64,000 nt of DNA from Candidatus Planktophila dulcis (lineage in GTDB: Bacteria > Actinomycetota > Actinomycetes > Nanopelagicales > Nanopelagicaceae). Where the stretch lies: NCBI RefSeq assembly GCF_002288225.1, contig NZ_CP016777.1, positions 310,001 to 374,000 of the forward strand, given 5' to 3'. The notes under the pieces were generated by a model, which searched no databases, had not been told where the DNA came from, and saw only the letters and a program-made list of their open reading frames with translations. How positions within the stretch are numbered: position 1 is the first letter of the stretch; each line of letters starts with the position of its first letter. The translations under genes and the position numbers were made by a program. Positions 29,188-38,065 of the stretch are shown piece after piece.

Positions 29188-29553
29188 TTAGCACTTAGCG
29201 CAGAGGCCAAAGATTTCTGCGGTGTGGCCTACTTCGCGAAAGCCATGTTCTTCAGCCATTACCCTCGCCCATTTTTCAATAGCGCCGCCTTCGATTTCAA
29301 CGGTGTCACCGCAGCCCTTGCAGACCAAGTGATGATGGTGTGCTTCCCCGCAGAGGCGATAGATAGCCTCACCATCATCACGTCTGAGCACATCAACAAT
29401 CTTGTCATTGACCAAACTCTGCAACGAGCGATAGACAGTGGTCAGGCCAATGCTCTCGCCTTCTCGTTGCATGAGTCTGTAAACCTCTTGTGCGCTAGCA
29501 AATCCGCCGGCGCGCTCGAGAGTACTTAGGACTCGTGGGTTTGATCGAGACAT
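29188..29553 (-). CDS. zur: Fur-family metal regulator, probably Zur
   Basis: A 121-residue metalloregulator. The winged helix spans about residues 1-75 (ALF of the form LERAGGFASAQEVYRLMQ and TTVYRSLQSLVNDKIVD). The sensing region is HHHHLVCKGCGDTVEIEGG, and a second CxxC site, CAKC, ends the chain, giving a structural Zn(Cys)4 site. The start is the ATG at 29553, two bases after the stop of the ZIP gene; a longer in-frame reading would lie inside that gene. Co-transcription with a ZIP transporter behind a Zur-like box supports zinc as the ligand over iron. Confidence 0.87.
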   Translation of the reverse strand: MSRSNPRVLSTLERAGGFASAQEVYRLMQREGESIGLTTVYRSLQSLVNDKIVDVLRRDDGEAIYRLCGEAHHHHLVCKGCGDTVEIEGGAIEKWARVMAEEHGFREVGHTAEIFGLCAKC

Positions 29554-29555
29554 TT

Positions 29556-30305
29556 TTAGCCCATACCGTGAAGAAATCCGACAAGTGCCCACATAATTGC
29601 AACACCACTGATTGTTGCCAAGATTGTGTATCGGGAGGAATGTCGTGAATGTGCTTCGGGCAAGATATGAGAAGTTGCAAGGTAGATAACAATTCCTGCA
29701 AAGAGAGCGAGATAAAGTCCAACAAAGTTATCGTTGACTGCAAAGCTAGAACCAAGTGCAGCACCGCTAATACGTGCAACTGCATCTACACCAAGTAGCC
29801 AGACGCCCTTCTTGCCCCAAGAACCGCTCTTGATTAAGAATGAAACAGTATTGAGTCCATCTGAGAATGCGTGGACGAGAAGTGCGATAAAGACTGCGAC
29901 TCCAAGATTATTGCTGACAGAGAATGCAACACCGAGTGCAACACCATCAAGGAATACGTGGCCACCCATTGCAAGTGCGCCAAAGGCTCCTGCAATGCTG
30001 GAGGTATGGTCATGGTCATGGCCGTAATCTGATTCGGCAGGTTCATGGGAACCAAAGATTTGCTCGTAGAAGTGAAGGAGTAAGAAACCTGCAACAAGTG
30101 CAATTGAGGCAGCAGGTGCATGGAGAAATTCTTGAGTATTAAGTTCAAAGATTTCAGGCAGAAGATCGAAGGCAACAAGACCGAGAAGCAGGCCGGCTGA
30201 GAGCCCCAACACTAAGTGGAGGCGATCCTTTGATTTAATTGCTAGATATCCGCCTGTAGTAGTTGCGATTGCAGTCGATGCTGCCAAGATGATTGCGATG
30301 TTCAT
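29556..30305 (-). CDS. ZIP-family metal (zinc) transporter
   Basis: A 249-residue membrane protein with about eight helices. Helix 4 contains MGGHVFLDGVALGVAFS and helix 5 LLVHAFSDGLNTVSFL, carrying the His and Asp residues that form the ZIP metal path. The loop before them is His-rich (GHDHDHTS). ZIP proteins move zinc and related metals into the cytosol. A Zur-type palindrome lies directly upstream, with TACGGT 6 bases before the ATG, so it is likely repressed when zinc is plentiful. Confidence 0.9.
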   Translation of the reverse strand: MNIAIILAASTAIATTTGGYLAIKSKDRLHLVLGLSAGLLLGLVAFDLLPEIFELNTQEFLHAPAASIALVAGFLLLHFYEQIFGSHEPAESDYGHDHDHTSSIAGAFGALAMGGHVFLDGVALGVAFSVSNNLGVAVFIALLVHAFSDGLNTVSFLIKSGSWGKKGVWLLGVDAVARISGAALGSSFAVNDNFVGLYLALFAGIVIYLATSHILPEAHSRHSSRYTILATISGVAIMWALVGFLHGMG

Positions 30306-30311
30306 GGCCAG

Positions 30312-30317
30312 ACCGTA
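30312..30317 (-). promoter_or_regulatory. candidate -10 for leaderless ZIP mRNA
   Basis: TACGGT on the minus strand ends 6 bases before the ATG at 30305. The Zur-like box begins 4 bp further upstream. Confidence 0.5.
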
Positions 30318-30321
30318 TCAC

Positions 30322-30342
30322 AAATGAAAATGATTTTCATTT
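30322..30342. promoter_or_regulatory. Zur-box-like palindrome
   Basis: AAATGAAAATGATTTTCATTT is a palindrome apart from its central base. TGAAAATGATTTTCA matches, from memory, the operator recognised by mycobacterial Zur. It lies between the ZIP gene promoter and the TAGGCT -10 of the gene at 30371, so it could repress in both directions. Confidence 0.75.
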
Positions 30343-30358
30343 CCATAGCCCAGCACCC

Positions 30359-30364
30359 TAGGCT
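30359..30364 (+). promoter_or_regulatory. candidate -10 for leaderless mRNA of the gene at 30371
   Basis: TAGGCT ends 6 bases before the ATG at 30371. The Zur-like box is centred 27 bp upstream of it. Confidence 0.5.
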
Positions 30365-30370
30365 CACCTC

Positions 30371-30640
30371 ATGATCGCCATCGCAAGATTTAATGTTCCT
30401 ATGAGTGAATCGGCCTCTTTTCGCGCAGAGATTGAGCTAGCTCGCGATGTCTTAGCCCAAGCTGCCGGATATCTCTCAGGCACGGTCGGCCAGAATCTTG
30501 ATGAGCCAACGCTCTGGGTCTTAAGTACTGAATGGGAGAACGTGGGCTCATATCGCAGAGCTTTAAGTTCTACGCGCGCAAAGTTAGAAGCCATTCCAGT
30601 CTTGGCTCGCGCGATCGATGAGCCCGGAGCCTACGAGTAA
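30371..30640 (+). CDS. small ABM/dimeric alpha-beta barrel protein
   Basis: An 89-residue protein with the pattern of the antibiotic-biosynthesis-monooxygenase fold: an opening strand MIAIARFNV, a helix with RAEIELARDVLAQAAGYL, a strand with TLWVLSTEWENVGSYRRAL and a final Lys/Glu-rich helix. Members are small dimers acting as quinone or haem oxygenases, or with no known reaction. It is divergent from the zinc transporter gene and shares its Zur-like box, so zinc-linked control is possible. Confidence 0.6.
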   Translation: MIAIARFNVPMSESASFRAEIELARDVLAQAAGYLSGTVGQNLDEPTLWVLSTEWENVGSYRRALSSTRAKLEAIPVLARAIDEPGAYE

Positions 30641-30703
30641 ACTAAGAACACGATTGCAACGACCGTTGTTATTCGCCGACAGCCAGCCGGATGGAGATTT
30701 GAA

Positions 30704-32083
30704 ATGGCCGTAGACCGTCTAGAAAATATTGTTTCGCTCTCAAAGCGTCGTGGATTTGTATTCCCCTCTTCAGAGATTTATGGAGGCCTTCGCGCTTCTT
30801 GGGATTACGGCCCACTCGGCGTTGAACTCAAAAATAACGTGAAGCGCCAGTGGTGGAAATCCATGGTTATGGGTCGCGAAGATGTCGTCGGTATCGACTC
30901 ATCAGTGATCTTGGCTCGCGAAGTCTGGGAAGCATCAGGACACGTTGCAACATTTAGCGATCCTCTTACCGAATGTACTTCGTGTCATAAGCGCTATCGC
31001 GCAGATCATTTAGAGGAAGCATATGAAGCAAAGCATGGAAAGACGCCAGCATCTCTTGCAGATGTGAACTGTCCTGCCTGTGGCAACAAGGGCCAATTCA
31101 CAACACCGAAGCAGTTCTCAGGTTTGCTCAAGACCTTCCTTGGACCGGTCGAAGATGAATCAGGACTTGCCTACCTTCGCCCAGAGACTGCGCAAGGAAT
31201 CTTTATCAACTTTGATCAAGTGATGACAACATCACGTAAGAAGCCACCTTTTGGTATTGGCCAGATTGGTAAGTCATTCCGTAACGAAATTACTCCAGGA
31301 AACTTCATCTTCCGTACTCGTGAATTCGAGCAGATGGAGATGGAGTTCTTTGTAGTTCCAGGAACTGATGAAGAGTGGCACCAATATTGGATTGATACAC
31401 GTCTTGCTTGGTATAAAGATCTTGGAATTAATCCAGATCGCCTTCGTATCTATGATCATCCAAAAGAGAAGTTGTCGCACTATTCAAAGCGCACAGCAGA
31501 TATCGAATATAAGTTTGAATTTAATGGAACTGAATGGGGCGAGCTCGAAGGTATTGCAAACCGCACCGACTTTGACTTGAAGGCTCACTCAGCAGCATCC
31601 GGTAAGGACTTGTCTTACTTTGATCAAGAGAAGAATGAACGCTGGACACCATTTGTGATTGAACCTGCAGCAGGTGTTGATCGTTGCACACTGACATTTA
31701 TGATGGATGCTTACACAGAAGATGAAGCACCGAATGCAAAGGGTGAGATGGAAAAGCGCGCTGTGATGAAGTTCGATCACCGCCTAGCTCCTGTCAAAGC
31801 TGCAGTTCTTCCACTTTCTCGAAATGCTGACCTTTCTCCAAAGGCTCGCGATCTTGCAGCTCAACTGCGTAAGAACTGGAACATTGATTTCGATGATTCA
31901 GGTGCCATTGGCCGTCGCTATCGTCGCCAAGATGAAATCGGTACTCCCTACTGCATCACTATCGACTTCGAAACTTTGGAAGATCAAGCAGTGACCATTC
32001 GCGATCGCGACACAATGGCGCAAGAGCGCATTGGAATTGATCAGGTAGAAGCATGGCTAGCGCCACGTCTACTCGGCTGCTAG
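30704..32083 (+). CDS. glyS: glycyl-tRNA synthetase (alpha2 type)
   Basis: Charges tRNA-Gly. The 459-residue single-chain form, as in Gram-positive bacteria and eukaryotes. Class II motifs are visible: motif 1 near [18 protein letters not shown], motif 2 at [19 protein letters not shown], motif 3 near [14 protein letters not shown] zinc site [12 protein letters not shown]...CPACGNKG is inserted near residues 87-130. The C-terminal anticodon domain starts near [12 protein letters not shown] precedes the ATG by 8 bases. The gene overlaps dus by 31 bases. Confidence 0.96.
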   Translation: MAVDRLENIVSLSKRRGFVFPSSEIYGGLRASWDYGPLGVELKNNVKRQWWKSMVMGREDVVGIDSSVILAREVWEASGHVATFSDPLTECTSCHKRYRADHLEEAYEAKHGKTPASLADVNCPACGNKGQFTTPKQFSGLLKTFLGPVEDESGLAYLRPETAQGIFINFDQVMTTSRKKPPFGIGQIGKSFRNEITPGNFIFRTREFEQMEMEFFVVPGTDEEWHQYWIDTRLAWYKDLGINPDRLRIYDHPKEKLSHYSKRTADIEYKFEFNGTEWGELEGIANRTDFDLKAHSAASGKDLSYFDQEKNERWTPFVIEPAAGVDRCTLTFMMDAYTEDEAPNAKGEMEKRAVMKFDHRLAPVKAAVLPLSRNADLSPKARDLAAQLRKNWNIDFDDSGAIGRRYRRQDEIGTPYCITIDFETLEDQAVTIRDRDTMAQERIGIDQVEAWLAPRLLGC

Positions 32084-33219
32084 CACCGCTTCAACTCCCG
32101 CTCAAAGATGGAGTCCATCTAGTAGATCCACCTGTAGTTCTTGCACCGATGGCAGGAATTACCAATGCAGCTTTTCGCATGCTCTGCCGCGAACAAGGTG
32201 CTGGTCTCTTTGTCTCTGAGATGGTGACTGCTCGCGCGCTACTAGAGCGCATTCCAGAAACATTGCGCATGATCGAACCTGGTGCTGGTGAGTGGCCACG
32301 ATCTGTGCAGCTCTATAGCGTTGATCCTCACCATATGGGGGAGGCGGTGAAGATGATTGGTCGCGAGAATTTAGCCGACCATATCGATATGAACTTTGGT
32401 TGCCCAGTTCCTAAGGTGACGCGCAAAGGTGGGGGAGCAGCGCTACCTTTTAAACGCAATCTCTTCCGCGAGATTGTCAAAGCTGCAGTAGAGAATGCAA
32501 AGCCATATGGAATTCCTGTTACCGTCAAGATGCGTATCGGCATCGACACAGATCACCACACATATTTAGAGGCTGCAAAGTCGGCTGCAGATCTTGGTGT
32601 TGCATGGGTTGCACTGCATGCACGAACTGCGCAGCAGATGTATGAAGGAAAAGCAGATTGGTCTGCCATTAAAAATCTTGTAGAGCACCTGAAACCAACA
32701 GGAGTTCCCGTGCTTGGCAATGGTGATATTTGGTCGGGCGCAGATGGTGTTGAGATGGTGCGCCAGACAGGGTGTGCTGGTGTTGTTGTAGGCCGCGGGT
32801 GCCTCGGGCGTCCATGGTTATTTGCAGACCTAGTTGATGCATTTAACGGTGGAGATAAGCGCGTATTGCCTACTTTGCATGAAGTGCGCGAAGTGATGTT
32901 CCGCCATGGCGAGCTCATCGTTGATTACTTTGAATCTGAAGATCGTGGATGCCGCGACCTACGTAAACATATGGCTTGGTATCTCAAGGGATTTAGTGTT
33001 CATTCAGAGTTGCGTCGTCAATTTGGCATGGTGGGTTCCCTCACAGAACTTCGCTCACTTCTTGATCAACTCGATGATCAGCCATATCCGGTCGAAATCG
33101 GCGATAAGCCACGTGGTCGCACAAGTAGTGGTCGCCCACCAACTCTGCCTGATGGCTGGCTCAATGATCCCGATGAAATGATTACTCTCGATGTTGAAGA
33201 TATGTTCTCGGGTGGTTAA
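32053..33219 (+). CDS. dus: tRNA-dihydrouridine synthase
   Basis: FMN enzyme that reduces uridines in tRNA D-loops. The 388-residue protein has [15 protein letters not shown] at the flavin site, the catalytic-cysteine motif [19 protein letters not shown], and [10 protein letters not shown] and [12 protein letters not shown] further on. It belongs to the DusB-like group common in Gram-positives. The ATG lies inside glyS, giving a 31-base overlap, and the stop overlaps the next start by one base (TAATG). It is part of a glyS-dus-sanA-like-dgt-dnaG run. Confidence 0.93.
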   Translation: MASATSTRLLAPLQLPLKDGVHLVDPPVVLAPMAGITNAAFRMLCREQGAGLFVSEMVTARALLERIPETLRMIEPGAGEWPRSVQLYSVDPHHMGEAVKMIGRENLADHIDMNFGCPVPKVTRKGGGAALPFKRNLFREIVKAAVENAKPYGIPVTVKMRIGIDTDHHTYLEAAKSAADLGVAWVALHARTAQQMYEGKADWSAIKNLVEHLKPTGVPVLGNGDIWSGADGVEMVRQTGCAGVVVGRGCLGRPWLFADLVDAFNGGDKRVLPTLHEVREVMFRHGELIVDYFESEDRGCRDLRKHMAWYLKGFSVHSELRRQFGMVGSLTELRSLLDQLDDQPYPVEIGDKPRGRTSSGRPPTLPDGWLNDPDEMITLDVEDMFSGG

Positions 33220-33878
33220 TGTTTAAATTCATTCGTCGAGTTATCTCACTCATTCTTGTAGTTATCGTCATCATTCCAACGTATGCACTCTTTGTGACAT
33301 GGAATTCTGCGAAGAATCCATCTTTTCGCACATCAGCTGAAGTCATTGTGGTTCCAGGTGCTGCGCAACTCAATGGTGCACCTGGTGAAGTACTTCTGGC
33401 CCGATTAATTGAAGCAAAGAGATTACGAGATAAGGGTTATGCGCCCTTCATCATTACCGTCGGCGCAGGTGCTCCGGGAGATCGCACAACTGAGGCTGCT
33501 GCAGGAAAGTATTGGCTCACCCGTCACGGCATTGCAAAGAGCAGAGTGATTGCACTTCCTGTTGGCCGCGATACTTTGAGTCAGACACGGGCATACATCA
33601 AGGAGATGCGTTCACTGAAGATTTATAACGTCATCATTGCAACTGATGCCTATCACTGCCAACGAGCAATGACGATGGCAAATGATTTAGGCGCCGTTGC
33701 AACCTGTTCACCAACGCAGAGCGGGCCTAATACTCTGGAGAATTCACGCTATCGCTATCTCATCCGTGAAGCAGGTGCCTATCTGGCATACATCACCTTG
33801 GGACGCAGGGGCATTCACATCTCAGATCATCTGAGCAATAGTGGACTTGTAAGGTATGTGCATGAGCTCATCCAGTAA
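33219..33878 (+). CDS. SanA/YdcF-like membrane protein (DUF218)
   Basis: A 219-residue protein with one N-terminal membrane helix (residues 8-26) and a DUF218 domain outside it: AEVIVVPGAAQLNGAPGEVL, ITVGAGAPGDRTTEA, the SRVIALPVGRDTLSQTR segment and NVIIATDAYHCQRAM. The family includes SanA and ElyC, linked to cell-envelope integrity, though the biochemical reaction is unclear. It starts within the stop codon of dus and overlaps dgt by 17 bases. Confidence 0.8.
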   Translation: MFKFIRRVISLILVVIVIIPTYALFVTWNSAKNPSFRTSAEVIVVPGAAQLNGAPGEVLLARLIEAKRLRDKGYAPFIITVGAGAPGDRTTEAAAGKYWLTRHGIAKSRVIALPVGRDTLSQTRAYIKEMRSLKIYNVIIATDAYHCQRAMTMANDLGAVATCSPTQSGPNTLENSRYRYLIREAGAYLAYITLGRRGIHISDHLSNSGLVRYVHELIQ

Positions 33879-35091
33879 CTACAGCGCCGCAGATCAAGAG
33901 CGCTTCCTGGATGAACCAGCAAAGCGCCCAGGTCGCACAGAATTTATGCGCGATCGCGCGCGTGTTATTCACTCGGCAGCACTTCGCCGACTTGCTGCAA
34001 AGACTCAAGTAGCAGTTCCTTGGGAGAATGATTTCCAGCGCACCCGTCTTTCACATTCACTGGAGTGCGCACAGATTGGTCGCGAACTCGGTGAATCATT
34101 GGGCGCAGATCCAGATCTTCTTGAGACTGCTTGTCTATCACACGATATGGGCCATCCACCTTTTGGTCATAATGGTGAAGAAGCACTTGCAGAAGTTGCA
34201 GCACCGTGTGGTGGATTTGAAGGTAATGCGCAATCATTTAGATTGCTCACTCGTATTGAAGCAAAGACTGTGGATGGCAATGGCAAGAGTCTTGGACTTA
34301 ATCTGACTCGTGCATCGCTCGATGCTGCAACAAAATATCCATGGGCTCGCGCGGAGAATCCTCGCAAGTTTGGTGTGTATGACGATGACACAGAAATCTT
34401 TCATTGGGTTCGAGAAGCAGCCCCTGTGGGCCGCAAATGTATTGAAGCCCAGATCATGGATTGGTCTGATGATTGCGCTTACTCAGTGCATGATCTAGAA
34501 GATGCGATATTTGCCGGGCAAGTCACTGTGAAGAACTTTGATAGAGATTTCGACATTCTCTATACAGAGATGGTCAGCGGTTATGGCAGTGATGCAAGCA
34601 AATCAGAAGTTGAAGCAGCCCTTACTCGACTCCAGAATCTTTCATGTTGGCCCGTTTCATTCGATCGCACACACCAAGCCCTTGCTCGCTTGAAAGATAC
34701 GACTTCTCAACTCATCGGCCGCTTTGTATTGGCTGCAGAACTTGAAACTCGCAAAGTCCATGGAGATGGACCTCTTACGCGTTATAGCGCGAACCTTGAA
34801 ATTCCACGTGAGCAGAAGATTGAAGTTGATTTCCTTAAAGCTATTGCAGGTCACTACCTGATTAATGCAGCAGCATCACAAGAGCGTTATGCAAAGCAGC
34901 AGGTAGTAATTCACGAACTCGTGGAGATGCTCTTTCAGGCTGCTCCCAAGGAACTTGACCCCATCTTTGAAGATGATTGGAAAGTTGCTACCAATGACTC
35001 AGAGCGGCTACGCGTAGTAGTCGACCAGATTGCCAGCCTGACCGACCCTGGTGCATATGCACTCCATGCACACCTTTCGGCACGTCGGTAA
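33862..35091 (+). CDS. dgt: deoxyguanosinetriphosphate triphosphohydrolase-like protein
   Basis: HD-domain enzyme that cleaves dNTPs to deoxynucleoside and triphosphate. In the 409-residue protein the metal-site residues are in RTRLSHSLECAQIGREL and CLSHDMGHPPFGHNGEEAL (the HD pair), with IMDWSDDCAYSVHDLEDA carrying the distal Asp. AAGG sits 7 bases before the ATG at 33862, which is preferred to the ATG two codons earlier. The dgt-dnaG neighbourhood is the same as in mycobacteria. Confidence 0.92.
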   Translation: MSSSSNYSAADQERFLDEPAKRPGRTEFMRDRARVIHSAALRRLAAKTQVAVPWENDFQRTRLSHSLECAQIGRELGESLGADPDLLETACLSHDMGHPPFGHNGEEALAEVAAPCGGFEGNAQSFRLLTRIEAKTVDGNGKSLGLNLTRASLDAATKYPWARAENPRKFGVYDDDTEIFHWVREAAPVGRKCIEAQIMDWSDDCAYSVHDLEDAIFAGQVTVKNFDRDFDILYTEMVSGYGSDASKSEVEAALTRLQNLSCWPVSFDRTHQALARLKDTTSQLIGRFVLAAELETRKVHGDGPLTRYSANLEIPREQKIEVDFLKAIAGHYLINAAASQERYAKQQVVIHELVEMLFQAAPKELDPIFEDDWKVATNDSERLRVVVDQIASLTDPGAYALHAHLSARR

Positions 35092-35100
35092 GGTAGGAAC

Positions 35101-36936
35101 ATGAGCGGTCGCATTAGGGCAGATGACATTGTTTATGTGCGCGAACATGCACATATCGATGAGGTAGTCACTGCAGCTGGTGTTGCTCTCAAGAATGCTG
35201 GTGGGGGACAGAAGAAGGGACTGTGTCCTTTCCATGATGAGAAGTCACCTTCATTTCATGTGACACCATCAAAGAATTACTACCACTGCTTTGGTTGCGG
35301 TGTGGGCGGTGATGTCATCGACTTTATGATGAAGACAGATCACCTTTCCTTTACTGAAACCATTGAACGCCTAGCATCCCAAATTGGTTACACGCTTCGC
35401 TATGAAGAAGGTGGGCCAGCACAACCCACATCACAGCGCTCACGTCTCTATGCTGCACATGTTGCAGCTGCAAAGTTTTATCAGGAGTTACTGAACTCAT
35501 CTCCTGATGCATCCCATGCTCGTGATCTTCTGACCAAACGAGGATTTGATAAGGCTGCGTGTGATTCATTTGGCGTTGGCTATGCACCTAATGGGTGGGA
35601 TGGACTCACAAAACATCTGCGCGCAGCAGGATTTACGATTGAAGAGTTAGAAGAGGCAGGGCTATCAAAGATGGGTGAACGTGGCCCCATTGATAAGTTC
35701 CGCAATCGCATCATGTGGCCGATTAAAGATATTTCAGGAGACATCGTTGGTTTCGGTGCTCGTAAGTTAGCTAGCGATGAAGAAGATCAAGGACCTAAGT
35801 ATCTCAATACCTCTGAGACACCTATCTATAAGAAGTCACAAGTGCTTTATGGCCTTGATATGGCAAAGAAAGATATTGCTAAAAATCGCCAGGTAGTAGT
35901 CGTTGAGGGCTATACCGATGTGATGGCATGTCATATAGCCGGCATTACAACAGCAGTTGCCACATGTGGCACAGCATTTGGAGATGATCACATCCGCATT
36001 ATTCGTCGCTTACTCATGGATGCCGATACTTTCCGCGGTGAAGTGATTTTCACATTCGATGGCGATGCTGCAGGACAGAAAGCTGCGATGAAAGCCTTTG
36101 GCGATGATCAGAAGTTTGTCACGCAGACATTTGTAGCCGTTGAACCAGATGGCCTAGATCCGTGCGATCTGCGTCAACATAAGGGAGATCTTGCTCTGCG
36201 TGATCTCATTGCAAAGCGAGTTCCACTCTTTGAATTTGCTATTCGCACAGAGCTTAAAAAACATGACCTGACAACTGCAGAAGGTCGCGTGAATGCTCTC
36301 AATACCGCGGCTCCCTTAGTTGCCGCCATCCGCGATAAATCACTACGTCCCGAATACATTAAATCTTTATCGGGCTGGCTTGGAACAGAGACTGAAGTGG
36401 TGAATGCAGCTGTCAACACTGCGCTGAAGAAAGTCACCACAAGTGCGGCACCTGTTGAAGTGCCGACTTCAGATACTGCATGGCGTCCCAATCCCAATGA
36501 ACCTACTTTGATGCTTGAGCGCGAAGTATTGAAGGCAAAGCTGCAGATGCCTGGACTTGTCCTTGATTGGAAGACTATTGAAGAGGATGCATTTACTCAT
36601 CCTGCTTATCGTGAACTTCGCCGCATCATTGATTCATTTGGAACAGAACCTGTTCTTCTTGAAAATGTGAGCGATGAGAGAATGCGTCAGCTCTTTACAG
36701 AGCTCTCTGTTGAACCCGTGCGCACAGATGGTGCAGTCTCTGATAAATATGTTGCAAGTATTGTCGCTCGTCTTCGCGAAGTACTTGTCAGTCGCAAGAT
36801 TGCAGATCTCAAATCGAGTTTGCAGCGCTTAAATCCCGTTGAAAACCAAGAGCAATACAACGGTGCATTTGCTGATTTGGTAGCCCTTGAAACCCAGAAA
36901 CGTGGGCTTCATGAGCTATCGATTGGTTCGCTCTAA
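35101..36936 (+). CDS. dnaG: DNA primase
   Basis: Synthesises RNA primers at the replication fork. The 611-residue protein has the N-terminal CHC2 zinc finger CPFHDEKSPSFHV...YYHCFGCGVGG at residues 41-65. The catalytic core and Toprim domain follow (VVVEGYTDVMACHIAGITTAVATCG and VIFTFDGDAAGQKAAMKAFG), then a C-terminal helicase-interaction region. Length is normal. AAGG precedes the ATG by about 7 bases. It ends the glyS-to-dnaG run and is followed by the tRNA-Asn promoter. Confidence 0.96.
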   Translation: MSGRIRADDIVYVREHAHIDEVVTAAGVALKNAGGGQKKGLCPFHDEKSPSFHVTPSKNYYHCFGCGVGGDVIDFMMKTDHLSFTETIERLASQIGYTLRYEEGGPAQPTSQRSRLYAAHVAAAKFYQELLNSSPDASHARDLLTKRGFDKAACDSFGVGYAPNGWDGLTKHLRAAGFTIEELEEAGLSKMGERGPIDKFRNRIMWPIKDISGDIVGFGARKLASDEEDQGPKYLNTSETPIYKKSQVLYGLDMAKKDIAKNRQVVVVEGYTDVMACHIAGITTAVATCGTAFGDDHIRIIRRLLMDADTFRGEVIFTFDGDAAGQKAAMKAFGDDQKFVTQTFVAVEPDGLDPCDLRQHKGDLALRDLIAKRVPLFEFAIRTELKKHDLTTAEGRVNALNTAAPLVAAIRDKSLRPEYIKSLSGWLGTETEVVNAAVNTALKKVTTSAAPVEVPTSDTAWRPNPNEPTLMLEREVLKAKLQMPGLVLDWKTIEEDAFTHPAYRELRRIIDSFGTEPVLLENVSDERMRQLFTELSVEPVRTDGAVSDKYVASIVARLREVLVSRKIADLKSSLQRLNPVENQEQYNGAFADLVALETQKRGLHELSIGSL

Positions 36937-36958
36937 CGTCGCGTATTTCTCCCTAATT

Positions 36959-36987
36959 TTGGCAGGGGTTAGAGCCTGCGGTAGAGT
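36959..36987 (+). promoter_or_regulatory. promoter of tRNA-Asn (TTGGCA, 17 bp, TAGAGT)
   Basis: TTGGCA at 36959 and TAGAGT at 36982 are 17 bp apart. The -10 ends 14 bp before the mature tRNA 5' end. Confidence 0.7.
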
Positions 36988-37001
36988 TGCGCCCGTTACA
37001 T

Positions 37002-37076
37002 TCCCTGATAGCTCAACGGCAGAGCAGTCGACTGTTAATCGACAGGTTCTTGGTTCGAATCCAAGTCAGGGAGCCA
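37002..37076 (+). tRNA. tRNA-Asn (GTT)
   Basis: A complete cloverleaf: acceptor TCCCTGA/TCAGGGA, D-arm GCTC...GAGC, anticodon stem GTCGA/TCGAC with loop CTGTTAA (anticodon GTT), T-arm with TTCGAAT loop, discriminator G and an encoded CCA tail. Confidence 0.97.
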
Positions 37077-37093
37077 TTTAGGCGGGGGTGCTT

Positions 37094-37099
37094 TACCCT
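37094..37099 (+). promoter_or_regulatory. candidate -10 for leaderless DoxX-Rieske mRNA
   Basis: TACCCT ends 6 bases before the ATG at 37106 and favours that start over an in-frame GTG at 37088, which lies upstream of the hexamer. Confidence 0.5.
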
Positions 37100-37105
37100 A
37101 ACTTT

Positions 37106-38008
37106 ATGAATTCGCTCCGCAGCATCTCCCGTGGCGCGCTCTCTTCATGGCGCTCACAATCCAACGCCCTTCGCATCATGCGTCTCTTTCTTGGGCTCAC
37201 ATGGATCTACGCGGGCTGGCATAAGGCAAGTGATCCCGGATTTCTTACGCAAGGTTCACCTACCTATATCGGAACGCAACTGGCTGCCTTCGCACAAAAT
37301 TCACCTATTGGTTTCTTGCTTGACTACACGATTGAACGCGCAGCCCTTGTTGGCGCCTTCGTTATGTTTGCAGAGTTCGCAATTGGATTTGCAACACTCT
37401 TATCTGTTGCACCCAACAGCGCTGCTTTCGGTGGCTTTGCCATGGCAACAGGGCTCTGGCTCTCCAGTTCTTTCAACACAACTCCATACTTCTTAGCCGG
37501 TGATAGCGCCTACGCAATATTGTGGCTGGCCTACTTATTACTACTGATTGGAAATCGTCGCATGCCATCTTTTAATATCGAGCGCCGTGGCGCTATTCGC
37601 ACCGGTGTTGTCGCATCACTTGCTGTGCTTGCATCCTTCGCAGGTCGGGCATTTCCCGTGGCAACTGCTGCATCAAATTCTGCAAAATCAACAGCGAAGG
37701 CAACTGGAAAGCAGATTATCAAGTTGGCAGATATGAAAGTTGGAAAGACTTATAACTTCATCCATTCGTCACAAGGTGTTCCAGCGATTCTCTTTCGCAC
37801 CAAAGCTGGTGTCTTTGCCTACTCTGCAATCTGCACCCACCAAGGCTGCACAGTTTCGTATAACGCATCTTCAAAGCGATTGCAGTGTCCGTGCCACGCC
37901 GCCGAATTTGATCCACTCAAGAGTGCTAGCCCTGTGAGTGGACCTGCCGAGACCCCGCTTGCAAGGGTCAAAGTTGCAGTCAAGGGTGCATGGATTGTTG
38001 AAGCCTAA
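37106..38008 (+). CDS. DoxX-like membrane domain fused to a Rieske [2Fe-2S] domain
   Basis: A 300-residue two-part protein. Residues 1 to about 170 form a four-helix DoxX/DoxD-like membrane domain (MRLFLGLTWIYAGWHKASDP opens it). After another hydrophobic stretch and an Ala/Ser/Lys linker, residues 205-300 form a Rieske domain with cluster ligands in CTHQGC and CPCHAAEFD. DoxD-type subunits belong to thiosulfate:quinone oxidoreductases, and Rieske domains pass single electrons, so the fusion suggests a quinone-linked redox protein with the cluster outside the membrane. The donor is unknown. The two domains are certain; the role is inference. Confidence 0.82.
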   Translation: MNSLRSISRGALSSWRSQSNALRIMRLFLGLTWIYAGWHKASDPGFLTQGSPTYIGTQLAAFAQNSPIGFLLDYTIERAALVGAFVMFAEFAIGFATLLSVAPNSAAFGGFAMATGLWLSSSFNTTPYFLAGDSAYAILWLAYLLLLIGNRRMPSFNIERRGAIRTGVVASLAVLASFAGRAFPVATAASNSAKSTAKATGKQIIKLADMKVGKTYNFIHSSQGVPAILFRTKAGVFAYSAICTHQGCTVSYNASSKRLQCPCHAAEFDPLKSASPVSGPAETPLARVKVAVKGAWIVEA

Positions 38009-38065
38009 AGGTCTACACATTTACATTACAGGGAACTCTCAGGAAGTAGAGGCAGGATTACGGGT

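Noticed and set aside
29056-29529. 157-codon plus-strand frame across tspO and the Fur-family gene
   Set aside because: It runs antisense through two well-supported genes, with no start signal or domain.
28702-30305. Light-sensing operon of tspO with the Fur-family gene
   Set aside because: TspO has light and oxygen roles in some bacteria, but the box and ZIP partner point to zinc. Nothing in the sequence links tspO to heliorhodopsin beyond distance.
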